Shown: positions 49,916-59,175 of the stretch, one piece after another
Layout of the letters: every line of letters begins with the position of its first letter
How positions within the stretch are numbered: position 1 is the stretch's first letter
Assembly (NCBI GenBank): GCA_045642485.1
Contig: JAZUIV010000061.1
Coordinates: forward strand, 1-64,000
DNA from: Cacconaster sp045642485
GTDB lineage: Bacteria > Bacteroidota > Bacteroidia > Bacteroidales > UBA932
Direction of reading: 5' to 3'
DNA: 64,000 nt
The notes under the pieces: model-generated
Told to the model about the DNA's origin: nothing
Database searches by the model: none
The model's input: the letters and a program-made list of their open reading frames with translations, nothing else
Made by a program: the position numbers and the translations under genes

Positions 49916-51482
49916 TTTTGATATTTCTGTAACTTACCCGGTCGCCGTGGTCCTGGAGCAGGATATGCCCTGAAACCTGGTTTCCGAAATTCACCCAGTC
50001 CCTGTATTTGCTGTATGCCACAAGGGCGTTCCATTCCTGAGTGTTGCGTTCATATTCGAGGAGTTTCACATCGTTGAGCCAATGCTCCACGTGATTGCCG
50101 CGGACAATGATGGTTGCTTTGTTGAATACCCCTTTCTTGAAAGGTTTGTCTGCAGGCGCGGGAATCAGGTCATACAGCGAACCGAGCTTGCGGTTTCCCT
50201 TGACTCCGAGTTTTGCGTCCGGATGGAGCTCGTCATCCAGAATCTGGAATTCACATCCTATTGAAGAGGCGCCTGCACCGCTGTCATTTATGTCGGGATT
50301 GACGAAATATTTGATTCCGCTGTTGGCTCCTTCCGTGATTAGGAATTCGACGGTCAGAATGAAGTCGGAGTATTTCCTGACAGTTATTATGTCGCCGCCT
50401 CCACCGGACTCGGCACCGTCGGCTTTCTGGACTGTAAGAACGCCGTCTTTGATTTCCCATCCTTTTTCGGGGAATGATTCGCCCCTTGCGCTTTTCCATC
50501 CTTCAGTGGTCCTGCCGTCCCATAGGAGTTCCCAGCCTTCTTCCATTTCGGCTTTGGTGAGGGTGTTGACTGGAGTTTCTCCGTTCTCTCCGGCATTGTC
50601 GAAGAGGTCCTGAAGATATTGCCTTGTCCTGGCAAGATATTCTACATTGTCACCGCTCAGTTCACACTCGATTGTCACGCCTCCTGAAAAACCGTTCCTT
50701 TTGAGTTCAGCCATCACTGCCGGGAAATCAACGTCACCTGTCGGAATCGGAACTTCGGAACCAAGATGGTAGGGGTCCTCAGGATCGGGATATTTGCCGT
50801 CCTTGGCGTGGAATTCCTTGACAAGGGGACCGAAAAGTTTGACGGCATCCAGTGAATTGGACTTCCCGTACATAAGGAGGTTGGCAAGGTCGCAGTTGAT
50901 GAAGAGATTGCCCGTTCCTATATCCTTGATGGCGCGTATCAGTGTGATGGGGGTCTCCTGGCCGGTTTCGAAATAGATCATTATTCCGCGCTCCTTCGCA
51001 TAATTTCCCAGATCTCTCATAACCTTCACGAAATCCTTGTACTGCTTTGAAGCGCAGTCTTCAGGTATGAATCCGAAATGGGAGTGCATTGCGGGGCTGC
51101 CGCACTGGACGCAGAATTCAATCATCTCGTGATATACCTGCACTTTTTCCTTTCTCTCTTTTTCAGGCACAAGACCGATTGTAGAGGGTCCTTCAGTGAA
51201 ATTCCATCTGCAGTCCGAGCCGGGAACACCGACAACGGTGGTGACGGGAATGTTGTACTTCGCAGACGCTGTTCTTATCTGCTTTGCAAGTTCCGGAGTG
51301 CACTTTGAGCGATTGTAATTTATTTCGCAGGAGGTGAATCCGTTGTCGTGGAGTTGCTTGAAACTGCTGTCGATGTTGTCCAGGTTATAAACAATCGTAC
51401 CGATGGTTATCTTCTGCCCGGCTTGAAGGGCACCCGACAGCATAAAAATGGCACACAGTGCCGCAATTGTCGTTCGTTTCAT
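49899..51482 (-). CDS. Secreted TIM-barrel epimerase/isomerase fused to DUF1080
   Basis: A 527-residue exported protein with two catalytic-type domains. Signal peptide MKRTTIAALCAIFMLSGALQAG. Residues about 25-295 are an AP endonuclease 2/xylose isomerase-like TIM barrel (FTSCEINYNRSKCTPELAKQI, MHSHFGFIP, IYFETGQET, LFINCDLANLLMYG, VTIECELSGDN). Residues about 325-527 are DUF1080, now seen as 3-keto-disaccharide hydrolase (EGWELLWDGRTTEGWKS, NSGIKYFVNPD, GCEFQILDDE, HVEHWLNDVKLLEYE). The pairing suggests handling of oxidised (3-keto) sugars in the periplasm. Divergent from the DUF1460 gene. Confidence 0.85.
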   Translation of the reverse strand: MKRTTIAALCAIFMLSGALQAGQKITIGTIVYNLDNIDSSFKQLHDNGFTSCEINYNRSKCTPELAKQIRTASAKYNIPVTTVVGVPGSDCRWNFTEGPSTIGLVPEKERKEKVQVYHEMIEFCVQCGSPAMHSHFGFIPEDCASKQYKDFVKVMRDLGNYAKERGIMIYFETGQETPITLIRAIKDIGTGNLFINCDLANLLMYGKSNSLDAVKLFGPLVKEFHAKDGKYPDPEDPYHLGSEVPIPTGDVDFPAVMAELKRNGFSGGVTIECELSGDNVEYLARTRQYLQDLFDNAGENGETPVNTLTKAEMEEGWELLWDGRTTEGWKSARGESFPEKGWEIKDGVLTVQKADGAESGGGGDIITVRKYSDFILTVEFLITEGANSGIKYFVNPDINDSGAGASSIGCEFQILDDELHPDAKLGVKGNRKLGSLYDLIPAPADKPFKKGVFNKATIIVRGNHVEHWLNDVKLLEYERNTQEWNALVAYSKYRDWVNFGNQVSGHILLQDHGDRVSYRNIKIKVLD

Positions 51483-51536
51483 TTTTATGTGATTTATTGG
51501 TTTGTTGATTCTGTCCTGTTTTGACTGGCATATTCA

Positions 51537-51563
51537 CAAAGATAACCATAATCGTTATATTTG
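51537..51563. promoter_or_regulatory. Back-to-back -7 elements between divergent genes
   Basis: TATCTTTG on the minus strand (complement of 51537-51544) points to the DUF1080 fusion gene, and TATATTTG on the plus strand (51556-51563) points to the DUF1460 gene. Both fit TAnnTTTG. Neither has a clean TTTG at the expected -33 distance, so the two promoters are tentative. Confidence 0.5.
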
Positions 51564-51583
51564 CACATTATATCTTGAAGGTT

Positions 51584-52441
51584 ATGTCTGCTTTTATCCG
51601 ACTTGAGGCTTTTCTCTTCCTTTTTCTGCTGTCAACCGTCTGTCTTGCCGGAGGGACCGACGATGTCAGGTATTCTGAGGATGACGTGCGGAATTTCAAT
51701 GAAGTGATGGAGATTCTCACTCCGATGCGGGATGCCTCCCTGAGCGAACTTGTCATTGTCGTCGCCCGTCATTTCATCGGTACGGAGTATGTGGCATCGT
51801 CGATAGAAATCGAACCGGAAATGCTGACCGTCAGCACCACTGAAACGGACTGTATGCTATTCGTTGAAATGTGTCTGGCAATGAGCCTTACGGCAAAGGG
51901 GGATTCCCGGGATTTCGCATCGTACTGCGACAACCTGCGGAAACTCAGGTACCGTGACGGAGTGGTGGACGGATATGCTTCAAGACTGCACTACACTTCC
52001 GAATGGATAAGGCAGGGGGAGAGCAGGGGAGTCTTTGAAGAGATAACCGGAGATCTGGGAGGGGCGCCATACATCCAGAAATTCAATTTTATGTCCGCGC
52101 ATCCCCAATATTACAGGCAACTGAAGGCCAATCCCGCTGAAATCGCACGCATCAGGGAGGCCGAGAAGAATCTCGAGAAGTATGAATATCGAGTGATTCC
52201 GAAAGACAAGTTGGGGAAGGCGGTCTCCGGAATAAAGACCGGGGATATCGTCTGTTTTGACCAGAATACCGCTGGCCTTGACATAGCCCACGTCGCGTTT
52301 ACCCTTTGGGAAGGAGACAAACTCACTTTCATCCACGCATCTTCAAAAGCCGGAAAAGTGATTGTCAATGCCGTGCCTCTGCTCGAATATACCCGCGGAA
52401 TAAAGTCCCACGACGGCCTGCGCGTCGTAAGGATGAAATGA
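51584..52441 (+). CDS. DUF1460 N-acetylmuramoyl-L-alanine amidase-like protein
   Basis: A 285-residue exported protein. Signal peptide (MSAFIRLEAFLFLFLLSTVCLA), then the DUF1460 fold, an NlpC/P60-like cysteine hydrolase: catalytic Cys in STTETDCMLFVEMCLA, His in AGLDIAHVAFTL and a preceding KTGDIVCF strand. Family members cleave the amide linking muramic acid to its peptide in peptidoglycan fragments. Start chosen at the signal peptide; the frame is open 21 codons upstream. Followed by a glycosidase-like lipoprotein. Confidence 0.85.
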   Translation: MSAFIRLEAFLFLFLLSTVCLAGGTDDVRYSEDDVRNFNEVMEILTPMRDASLSELVIVVARHFIGTEYVASSIEIEPEMLTVSTTETDCMLFVEMCLAMSLTAKGDSRDFASYCDNLRKLRYRDGVVDGYASRLHYTSEWIRQGESRGVFEEITGDLGGAPYIQKFNFMSAHPQYYRQLKANPAEIARIREAEKNLEKYEYRVIPKDKLGKAVSGIKTGDIVCFDQNTAGLDIAHVAFTLWEGDKLTFIHASSKAGKVIVNAVPLLEYTRGIKSHDGLRVVRMK

Positions 52442-52468
52442 TTGCAATCTGAATCAAACCAATGGAAT

Positions 52469-53758
52469 ATGAAAATAGTAAGACTCATCGGCCTTTGCGC
52501 TGCAGCGGCTTTTGCATTTGCGGCCTGCAATTCTGAAGACAAGGCTCTCAAGAAAGAAATTCTCAGCGACTCAAGAATGGATCGGGTCTATGCCCTCGGA
52601 CTGGAGACTCTATCTTCGGGCCTGAATGCAGGTTCTTCGTACGTTGAGGTCTGGATAAGGGATTTCAACACCTTCATCAAACCCGCAATGACCGTCAATG
52701 ACCATTCCGTCATCCGCGATGCTCTTGACAATTTCTGCAAGTTCCAGGGGGCTGACGGCAATATCGTGGACGGTTACACTCCCAGGGAAATTGTCGATGC
52801 CGGTGATGCCGTGGATTATGATTTCATATCATCGGAATACGCTCCGGAATATTTTGCCCACAAGAACAGAGTCGAGACCGACCAGGAATCCTCTTTCGTG
52901 CAGGCCGTAGCCGCCTATGTGAAGAAGTCCGGAGATACTGCCTATCTCTCTCATAATGTGGCAGGAATGACCGTTGCTCAACATATGCGCAAGGCCCTCG
53001 AGTACCTCTGGGAGTGCAAGCGCGATGAGAATTACGGTCTTATCACGGGCGCGACCACGGTTGATTGGGGCGACGTGCAGCCTGAACACGGTTGGGGAGT
53101 GGATATTGACAAGAATACACACTTCGCCATTGACGTCTATGACAACGCGATGTTCATCCTTGCCATAAACGACTACCTTTCGGTTGTGGACGACGGGGAA
53201 TGGGCTGCCCGCAGGGATGAGATAGCAGCCAATGTACGGAAACATCTGTGGGACGAGGAAAGGTGCAAGTTCATACCTCATATCTATCTGAACGATTCTC
53301 CGTTTCCCGAGGAGTTTGACGAGAATGCAATCTGGTATACCGGCGGCACAGGCATCGCCGCGCTTGCAGGGTTGATGTCCGATGAGGAACTTGCGTCAAA
53401 CAACCGTCAGTTCCTGGCGAATATGCGGGAGGCCGGTGCGCAGTCGATATGCCTAACTGCATATCCTCCTTATCCTGAAGGATATTTCGACAACTCCGGT
53501 ATGCAGCCGTATATGTATCAGAACGGAGGCGACTGGACCTGGTACGGTGTACGTGTACTCTGGGCACTGATTGAACGGGGAATGGTCAAGGAAGCGTATG
53601 AGGAATTCTCTCCTATGCTTGACAGGGTGATTGCCAATCAGGGATTCAACGAATGGTATAGTCCTGACGGCACACCCCGCGGTTCAGGAACCTTCAGGGG
53701 GGAAGCGGGCGTGATGATCGAGACTATCGACCGTCTGCGTGAATGGGCCGGCAGATAA
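52469..53758 (+). CDS. Six-hairpin glycosidase-like lipoprotein
   Basis: A 429-residue lipoprotein (MKIVRLIGLCAAAAFAFAAC, lipobox FAAC). The rest looks like an (alpha/alpha)6 barrel hydrolase: SSYVEVWIRDFNTFIKPAMT, VDWGDVQPEHGWGVDIDKNT, AIDVYDNAMFILAIND, YTGGTGIAALAGLMS and a Trp-rich end (NGGDWTWYGVRVLWALIERG, NEWYSPDGTPRGSG). Acidic residues in WIRDF and VDWGD are candidate catalytic groups. Family and substrate are not assigned. It starts 27 bases after the DUF1460 gene, probably in one transcript. Confidence 0.65.
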   Translation: MKIVRLIGLCAAAAFAFAACNSEDKALKKEILSDSRMDRVYALGLETLSSGLNAGSSYVEVWIRDFNTFIKPAMTVNDHSVIRDALDNFCKFQGADGNIVDGYTPREIVDAGDAVDYDFISSEYAPEYFAHKNRVETDQESSFVQAVAAYVKKSGDTAYLSHNVAGMTVAQHMRKALEYLWECKRDENYGLITGATTVDWGDVQPEHGWGVDIDKNTHFAIDVYDNAMFILAINDYLSVVDDGEWAARRDEIAANVRKHLWDEERCKFIPHIYLNDSPFPEEFDENAIWYTGGTGIAALAGLMSDEELASNNRQFLANMREAGAQSICLTAYPPYPEGYFDNSGMQPYMYQNGGDWTWYGVRVLWALIERGMVKEAYEEFSPMLDRVIANQGFNEWYSPDGTPRGSGTFRGEAGVMIETIDRLREWAGR

Positions 53759-53830
53759 TTCCGGAAGTATCGCGACTACCGCGATTTGTCATTTGGTGGT
53801 GAGGCCGAATGGTATTCCGATTTTCCTCTT

Positions 53831-54409
53831 TCAAAGTGTTCCTTTCATTTTCATCGCCACCGAAAGGACATAGGATGAGTCCCGGTTGACGACAGTTTCA
53901 AATTGGACTCCCTGCGCTTCAAGGAGGACATTCTTCATATTGTCCCTGATTCCTTCGCCTGTCAGTTTCAGGAAACTTTCCTTGCGGGTCCATATACGGG
54001 TGAACTCCACTTCAGGGGTCTCGGACATTTCTACAACCGCGTTTTCTTCCCGGTTGAGAACAAGGTCTCTGATTTCTCCGCCCGGCTGAATCACCTCGAT
54101 ATCGATGCCGACCGGGCAGTCACAGACGGCGCAGGCTATCCCTTTTCTGCAGTGGCTTATATTGAAAAAAACCTCCGGGTACTCTTTGAGATAGGGCTTG
54201 CCGTTTTCTCCGTATGAGAATTCGGGGCATTTGTTCAGACCGTAGTTTGTGAGAAGCATCTGTTCAAGCATAAGAAACGACTTTGCACAGAGGAATCTGT
54301 CAATGGGGAGACGGTATGAAAGTGCTTTCTGACGACGCCAGTAGGGAAGGAGGGTAAGAATTTCCTCCAAGTTGACAGGTTCTCCTTTTATATCGAATGT
54401 GCTGATCAT
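53831..54409 (-). CDS. 4'-phosphopantetheinyl transferase superfamily protein
   Basis: A 192-residue enzyme expected to move phosphopantetheine from CoA to a carrier protein. The Sfp-type motifs are present: FFNISHCRKGIACAV, the metal-binding VGIDIEVIQPGG and WTRKESFLKLTGEGI. Length fits the Sfp rather than the short AcpS class. I start at MISTFDIKG (54407-54409); the frame is open 12 codons further. No polyketide or peptide synthetase lies nearby, so its carrier is elsewhere. A TATCTTTG box on this strand (complement of 54525-54532) may be its promoter. Confidence 0.85.
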   Translation of the reverse strand: MISTFDIKGEPVNLEEILTLLPYWRRQKALSYRLPIDRFLCAKSFLMLEQMLLTNYGLNKCPEFSYGENGKPYLKEYPEVFFNISHCRKGIACAVCDCPVGIDIEVIQPGGEIRDLVLNREENAVVEMSETPEVEFTRIWTRKESFLKLTGEGIRDNMKNVLLEAQGVQFETVVNRDSSYVLSVAMKMKGTL

Positions 54410-54555
54410 TGTATCACGTTTCTGCCCGATGTCGCGCGGATGCAATCAATGAGTGGCAACAATATCATCCTCGGAGAATCTCGCCTGTCTTGGCATAAAT
54501 CGGGCAATTGTTATGTAACACACGCAAAGATACAACATTATTCCGAACGAATAAA

Positions 54556-54585
54556 GTTGCACATAACGGAATTTATGTAAATTTG
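54556..54585 (+). promoter_or_regulatory. Promoter of dtd
   Basis: GTTG at 54556-54559 and TAAATTTG at 54578-54585 are 18 bases apart, a near-match to the Bacteroidota consensus, with the dtd start 50 bases downstream. The 54410-54555 stretch otherwise holds only the outward -7 for the phosphopantetheinyl transferase. Confidence 0.55.
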
Positions 54586-54635
54586 CGCGGCGTCATACGG
54601 ATTCTGATATGCGTCAGAAGAGATACATATAATAG

Positions 54636-55088
54636 ATGAGACTGGTGATTCAAAGAGTCAGGGATGCTTCCGTCACTATTGACGGAAAGATTGTATCCGG
54701 CATCGGGCAAGGTCTGTTCATCCTTGTCGGTGTGGAGAATGGCGATACTGAGGAAGATGCAAAATGGCTCGCTTCCAAAACCGCCGGGATTCGCATCTTC
54801 AATGATGATGAAGGCGTGATGAACCGCAGTGTGGTGGATGTCGATGGGGAGTTGCTGGCCGTTTCGCAATTTACCCTCACTGCATCCACGAAGAAAGGCA
54901 ACCGCCCGTCATACATTCGCGCCGCCGGGCACGAACTGGCTGTCCCGATGTATGAGAAGTTCTGCCGGTTCCTCTCTGAAGCGGCAAACCGTCCGGTTCT
55001 CAAAGGCGTTTTCGGTGCCGATATGCAATGTTCTCTTATCAATGACGGGCCTGTCACGATAATCATAGATTCAAAAATCAAAGAATGA
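54636..55088 (+). CDS. dtd: D-aminoacyl-tRNA deacylase
   Basis: A 150-residue enzyme that removes D-amino acids wrongly loaded on tRNA. It opens MRLVIQRVRDASVTIDGKIVSGIGQGLFILVGVENGD (residues 1-37 in family register), has the catalytic SQFTL motif as VSQFTLTASTKKGNRPSY and ends with the cis-GP motif NDGPVTIIIDSK. Length and motifs are standard. Followed 47 bases later by the antiporter gene, which has its own TAAATTTG box at 55104-55111. Confidence 0.96.
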   Translation: MRLVIQRVRDASVTIDGKIVSGIGQGLFILVGVENGDTEEDAKWLASKTAGIRIFNDDEGVMNRSVVDVDGELLAVSQFTLTASTKKGNRPSYIRAAGHELAVPMYEKFCRFLSEAANRPVLKGVFGADMQCSLINDGPVTIIIDSKIKE

Positions 55089-55135
55089 CAGGATTTCTGA
55101 AATAAATTTGCGGCTTCAAAATAAAGGATAGACGG

Positions 55136-56428
55136 ATGCGGAAATTCAGACTACTCTCATTAAGCCCGATGGCGCTGTTCCTACTTGTTTACGTTACGGC
55201 TTCCGCCGTTGTTGGGGATTTCTATAAGGTTCCTGTAAGCGCGGTGTTTCTTCTTGCCTGTGTTTTTGCCGTTTTAATATCAAAAGGCACGCTCAGTCAA
55301 CGGTTGGCGTCATTCTCCAAAGGTGCGGGAAATCCTGATATCATTTTGATGATATGGATATTTATCCTGGCCGGTGCTTTTGCCGGGGTGGCCAAGGATA
55401 TGGGAGCGGTTGACGCAACGGCGCAGCTTGCTCTGTCTGCCATCCCATCCCAACTGCTATATGCCGGGTTGTTCCTGACCGCCTGCTTCATATCATTGGC
55501 GGTTGGAACCAGCGTCGGGACCATCGCCACCCTTGCCCCCGTTGCCGCAGAACTGGCGGCAACTTGTGGTGAAAGCAACTCTTTTATGGCTGCCATCATA
55601 ATTGGAGGAGCCTTCTTCGGAGACAATCTTTCATTTATTTCCGACACCACAATCGCCGCTTCACGTGCTGCAGGATGTGAGATGAAAGACAAATTCAAGA
55701 CAAATATAATAATCGTTCTGCCCGCTGTTCTTATTGTAACTGCAATATATCTTTGCCACGGTTGGAATTTGTCTGTCGAGTCTCCTGCGATTGCGGGTGA
55801 ATGGTACAAGGTTCTCCCTTACCTTCTGGTGATAGTCCTGGCTTTGGCCGGAATGCACGTCACTTTAATCTTGAGTGCCGGCATTGTCTCCGCTTCCATT
55901 GTCGGGTTTGTGTCCGGGACCTTCGACTGGATAGGATTTCTGATTTCTGTCGGGAACGGCATCGCTGGGATGACCGAACTCATAATCATCACGATTATGG
56001 CAGGCGGAATGCTTGAACTCATACGCAAAGGTGGCGGACTTGATCTCATCGTGGAGACTATCACGAAGAACATCAGAAGCGGGAAAGCCGCCCAGTTCAG
56101 CATCGCAGTTCTGGTGGCGTTTGCAAATATATGTACCGCAAACAATACCATTGCAATCATCACGACCGGAGGTATTGCCAATGATATTTCAAAGCGTTTC
56201 GGAATAAGTCCCCCAAAGACAGCGAGCATCCTCGATACTTTTTCCTGTTTCGTGCAGGGATTGATTCCATATGGGGCTCAAGTCTTGATGGCGGCAGGCC
56301 TGTTCGGCATTTCCCCGGCCACAATTCTCCCTGTGCTGTATTATCCGATAATAATGGGACTGTTTGCAACACTGTCAATCGTCTTCGATTATCCGCGCCA
56401 TAAAAAATGCGTGGCGGTTTGTCGCTGA
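55136..56428 (+). CDS. NhaC-family Na+/H+ antiporter
   Basis: A 430-residue membrane protein with about eleven to twelve hydrophobic helices. Hallmarks are ISLAVGTSVGTIATLAPVA and GGAFFGDNLSFISDTTIAASRAAGC, the NhaC ion-binding blocks, with a pseudo-repeated half later (FANICTANNTIAIITTGGIA). It probably exchanges sodium, or an organic anion pair as in some NhaC relatives, for protons. A ribosome-binding AAAGGA lies just upstream. Its 3' end overlaps the open frame of the next gene, but not that gene's likely start. Confidence 0.9.
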   Translation: MRKFRLLSLSPMALFLLVYVTASAVVGDFYKVPVSAVFLLACVFAVLISKGTLSQRLASFSKGAGNPDIILMIWIFILAGAFAGVAKDMGAVDATAQLALSAIPSQLLYAGLFLTACFISLAVGTSVGTIATLAPVAAELAATCGESNSFMAAIIIGGAFFGDNLSFISDTTIAASRAAGCEMKDKFKTNIIIVLPAVLIVTAIYLCHGWNLSVESPAIAGEWYKVLPYLLVIVLALAGMHVTLILSAGIVSASIVGFVSGTFDWIGFLISVGNGIAGMTELIIITIMAGGMLELIRKGGGLDLIVETITKNIRSGKAAQFSIAVLVAFANICTANNTIAIITTGGIANDISKRFGISPPKTASILDTFSCFVQGLIPYGAQVLMAAGLFGISPATILPVLYYPIIMGLFATLSIVFDYPRHKKCVAVCR

Positions 56429-56496
56429 AATCAGTCACTCCGATACATCATATCACGGGAAGCCGTGAGAGTTCAATAACCGTTTTCAATTCCAAT

Positions 56497-57483
56497 ATGC
56501 AAAGACTTATATTACTGGTAGCCGTAGTTACCCTATGTTCCTGCAGCGGAAACACCGACTTCGGGAGGACATTCACCAACGTCAACAAATGTATGGCCCC
56601 TTTCGGTGAAGATGGGAAGGCTGTCATCTTCAGTGCTGAAGGCGAGGGGAGGATAGATAATATCTATCTGTGCGGAGATTTTGACAACTGGCATCATCCG
56701 GGACAGTGCCTTATGAACGTCTATTGTGACGGAATGCTTTGCGTCAGCGGCAAGATTTACGAACTGGCCTGTCTCAATATGTCCTATGTCGATGAGAAAG
56801 AGTATGAGAAAGTATTCCTTGAGACACCTCTTTTCTCGAAATTCGGCGCCCATAACAGCATAAGCCTCGATTTCAAGATTCCGTACTACAAGTCCTGCAA
56901 GGTCGAACTGGTCCAGCCTGAACCCGGCGTCAGGGACCAGATCTGGACAACTGTCCGCGCCAATACCAAGCCCGACATCGTATGGAACGGAGAGAAACTT
57001 CCGAAAGGTACCTTGTTCAAAGGTATCCGCACCGCAGACCGCAAGGTGCTCTCCGGCGATCAATACACGCTGATGGATACAGATAGGAAATCAATGGTCG
57101 TGGGTTTGAACCTTTTCCTCAATTCTGAGACGGAATGCTCGATGGAGGCCTGTATCAGGGCGTTCAACACACTGACGGATGATGTGGAATATCTGAGCAG
57201 CGGTCTTGAGGACTTTTTCCTCGGCACTTATTATTTCGACTCCGGGCAGTTCCTTGGATACAAATGCGGTCAGACCTGGCTCAAGAGGGAAGAGGGTACC
57301 GTGCAACTCAGCGCCTACAGGCAGTTCCCCGACAATCCGCTCTGTTTCAACCATCCTGTGAAAATCACCGTCCGCAATGGAGAGCAGAACGCAATCGACT
57401 CAGGGAGCGAAATGACCGACAATATCTATCTTGAGCGCGGCAATGCAGTGATAGGTGCCGTATGTTACTATTATGAGTGGTAA
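56497..57483 (+). CDS. DUF2961 lipoprotein
   Basis: A 328-residue lipoprotein (MQRLILLVAVVTLCSC) with the DUF2961 pattern: FDNWHHPGQCLMNVYCDG early, and the signature SSGLEDFFLGTYYFDSGQF later, followed by HPVKITVRNGEQNA. Family members have a jelly-roll fold, and some act on glycans such as arabinan or fructan. Activity here is not assignable. Start is set by the lipobox; the frame is open 30 codons upstream inside the antiporter gene. Confidence 0.75.
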   Translation: MQRLILLVAVVTLCSCSGNTDFGRTFTNVNKCMAPFGEDGKAVIFSAEGEGRIDNIYLCGDFDNWHHPGQCLMNVYCDGMLCVSGKIYELACLNMSYVDEKEYEKVFLETPLFSKFGAHNSISLDFKIPYYKSCKVELVQPEPGVRDQIWTTVRANTKPDIVWNGEKLPKGTLFKGIRTADRKVLSGDQYTLMDTDRKSMVVGLNLFLNSETECSMEACIRAFNTLTDDVEYLSSGLEDFFLGTYYFDSGQFLGYKCGQTWLKREEGTVQLSAYRQFPDNPLCFNHPVKITVRNGEQNAIDSGSEMTDNIYLERGNAVIGAVCYYYEW

Positions 57484-57491
57484 ACTTTGTT

Positions 57492-58001
57492 CTATTCTTC
57501 TGTGAATACTTTCCCTATCTCGATGACATATACGGTATGAAATCCACCGTCGGATTTGCCATAGTGGCTGAGTATGCTCTTGTCTATGAAGTCGCACTCC
57601 TTCATGTCTGACTTGAATATCTTTCGCCCCTTTACAGTCATACGGGCCTCGGCAAAGGTCATTACGCCGGGTTCTATCTCAATCGGCGTCAGTCCGGCCT
57701 CCTTCACCTTGTCGCAGTCCCTGCCGCTTTTGCTGCCGCATATCTGAAGAGCCTTGCGGCAGGACTCCGGATAGAAAGACAGGGTGACTCTTTCGCTCTT
57801 CTCGATAAAGTCGTGGGTGTATCTTTCCGGCCTCACAAAGATGAAGGCCACGGGTTTGTTCCATAACCATCCGAATCCGCCCCAGGAGGCAGTCATAGTA
57901 TTGAATGATTCCTTGTTTCCGGCAGTGATGAGCATCCACTGCTCACCGATCAGTTCAAAAGGATTCTCCTTTCCTAGTACGCTTAATTCTACTTCTTTCA
58001 T
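57492..58001 (-). CDS. Flavin reductase family protein
   Basis: A 169-residue FMN-binding split-barrel protein. Family marks are WMLITAGNKESFNTMTASWGGFGWLW near the N-terminus, KPVAFIFVRPERYTHDFIEKSE and FTLSFYPE-type VTLSFYPESCRKALQICGSKSGRD. Such proteins bind FMN and usually reduce flavin or an unknown substrate with NAD(P)H. It is convergent with the DUF2961 gene, eight bases apart. Own promoter upstream. Confidence 0.88.
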   Translation of the reverse strand: MKEVELSVLGKENPFELIGEQWMLITAGNKESFNTMTASWGGFGWLWNKPVAFIFVRPERYTHDFIEKSERVTLSFYPESCRKALQICGSKSGRDCDKVKEAGLTPIEIEPGVMTFAEARMTVKGRKIFKSDMKECDFIDKSILSHYGKSDGGFHTVYVIEIGKVFTEE

Positions 58002-58040
58002 AGTCGTATTGTGATACCTGCTGCTATAATTATATGCCTA

Positions 58041-58071
58041 CAAATTTAATGAGATTCATCGGCATCGTCAA
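58041..58071 (-). promoter_or_regulatory. Promoter of the flavin reductase gene
   Basis: On the minus strand, TTG (complement of 58069-58071) and TAAATTTG (complement of 58041-58048) are 20 bases apart, fitting the phylum consensus, with the start codon 39 bases downstream. Confidence 0.55.
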
Positions 58072-58133
58072 GACCTCGCAGGCTTCGGTCTTCACGCTGC
58101 CTGCCCCCACCGAGTAAGTTCTATTTTCCCGGC

Positions 58134-58585
58134 TTAATATGGCCAACCTGCTTTTTTAGGGGGGATAGCCACCTTGTAAGATGTTAAGGCGTTGATAATC
58201 AGCGGGCATTGTTTACGAACGATGGCTATCCTCGCGTTAAAAAGGAGGATGGCCATCGAATGGTGTTGAGCGGTGTCGGGGCAAAACACATTTTGAATAC
58301 CTGCATTCGTAGCATCTTCAACGGTGGACATCCAAGTCACTCCGTCTTCCTTCAGCCCTTTCGGCAAAATGATGTAGCATATCTTGTCACTGCGGAATCT
58401 TGATATGGCAATCTGAAAGCCGTGAGGGTGTTCCCGGAACATCCGCCCATAAATGCGGCTTCGAGTATCACTCCGTCCTTAACGGCAATCCCTATTTGCT
58501 GGGAGCATACCCCATGAGGCTGCACATACATCACACGGATGCCCTCGGGGTTTGTCGTGTCTTTCAATACTGTTACATCTTCCAT
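58134..58585 (-). pseudogene. Decayed TSCPD-domain protein
   Basis: The first frame (from a Met at 58585) reads YVQPHGVCSQQIGIAVKDG then AAFMGGCSGNT, which is the N-terminal half of a TIGR03905-type TSCPD protein. It then leaves the pattern (ends 58352). A second frame ending at 58134 holds GIQNVFCPDTAQHH, which looks like the missing CPD end. The family is usually 80-90 residues in one frame, so a frameshift plus divergence has broken it. The function of TSCPD proteins is not well established. Confidence 0.5.
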
Positions 58586-58604
58586 ATTTCTATCATATTT
58601 TGGT

Positions 58605-59000
58605 TCAACGGACTGGAAGTCCCGCGCCTGCATCGTCAGCTCGATGCCCGACACTGTATCTGCCGTCTTTTGAGCGTTTGAAAGGAATGTTTTCTCCACT
58701 CGAGAATACGGTGGCGGTCTTCAACCTGTTGCCTGAATAGGGGATGAACACTGTATTGCCCTCAGCGCTCATGATATGGACGAACATCCTGTTTCCCTTA
58801 TGGGTGGTCACACCCCAGCTCTGGGGAGGGACTGCGGTGCTGCGGGTGCCGTAGATGGTGTCACCAAACTCGTTCATAACCCACTCGCCGTCACCCATCA
58901 TGCTGTATATGCCCCAGCATATCATAATGCCGAATTTATCGTCTTGAAACTCACTGCGTGCATCCGAAAAAGTTCTATCTCTTTTCCGCTCTCCCTCCAA
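58605..59000 (-). pseudogene. Alpha-L-fucosidase (GH29) remnant with internal deletion
   Basis: The frame joins two distant parts of a GH29 fucosidase. One is the N-terminal FGIMICWGIYSMMGDGEWVMN region (last residue omitted in some copies); the other is the post-catalytic stretch IYGTRSTAVPPQSWGVTTHK and FVHIMSAEGNTVFIPY. The several hundred residues between, with the catalytic Asp, are absent. The end runs into a different frame before the TSCPD remnant. No signal peptide or plausible start is seen. This is a dead gene. Confidence 0.7.
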
Positions 59001-59002
59001 GG

Positions 59003-59104
59003 GTGAATGATTTGGTCTGCAATTCGGAAGACTGGTACATAACCTCTGTCAATCATTTAGGATTCAACATCTTTTGGGTAGGTACAGATGATGAACCTGT
59101 TGGA
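59003..59104 (+). pseudogene. Short protein-like fragment
   Basis: About 34 codons on the plus strand (VCNSEDWYITSVNHLGFNIF, then WVGTDDEPVGE) end in a TAA and read like the C-terminus of a protein, but lack a body or a credible start. I do not recognise it. The rest of 59001-59175 shows nothing else. Consistent with the decay of this region. Confidence 0.3.
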
Positions 59105-59175
59105 GAGTAATCTGAACTTTCACTTCAATAAGGTGACTCGCAATCATATGGCATATCTTTGTCCGACATTGGGAT

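Noticed and set aside
58134..58442. 102-codon frame as an intact protein
   Set aside because: Only the CPD segment resembles a family, and it completes the broken TSCPD gene in another frame.
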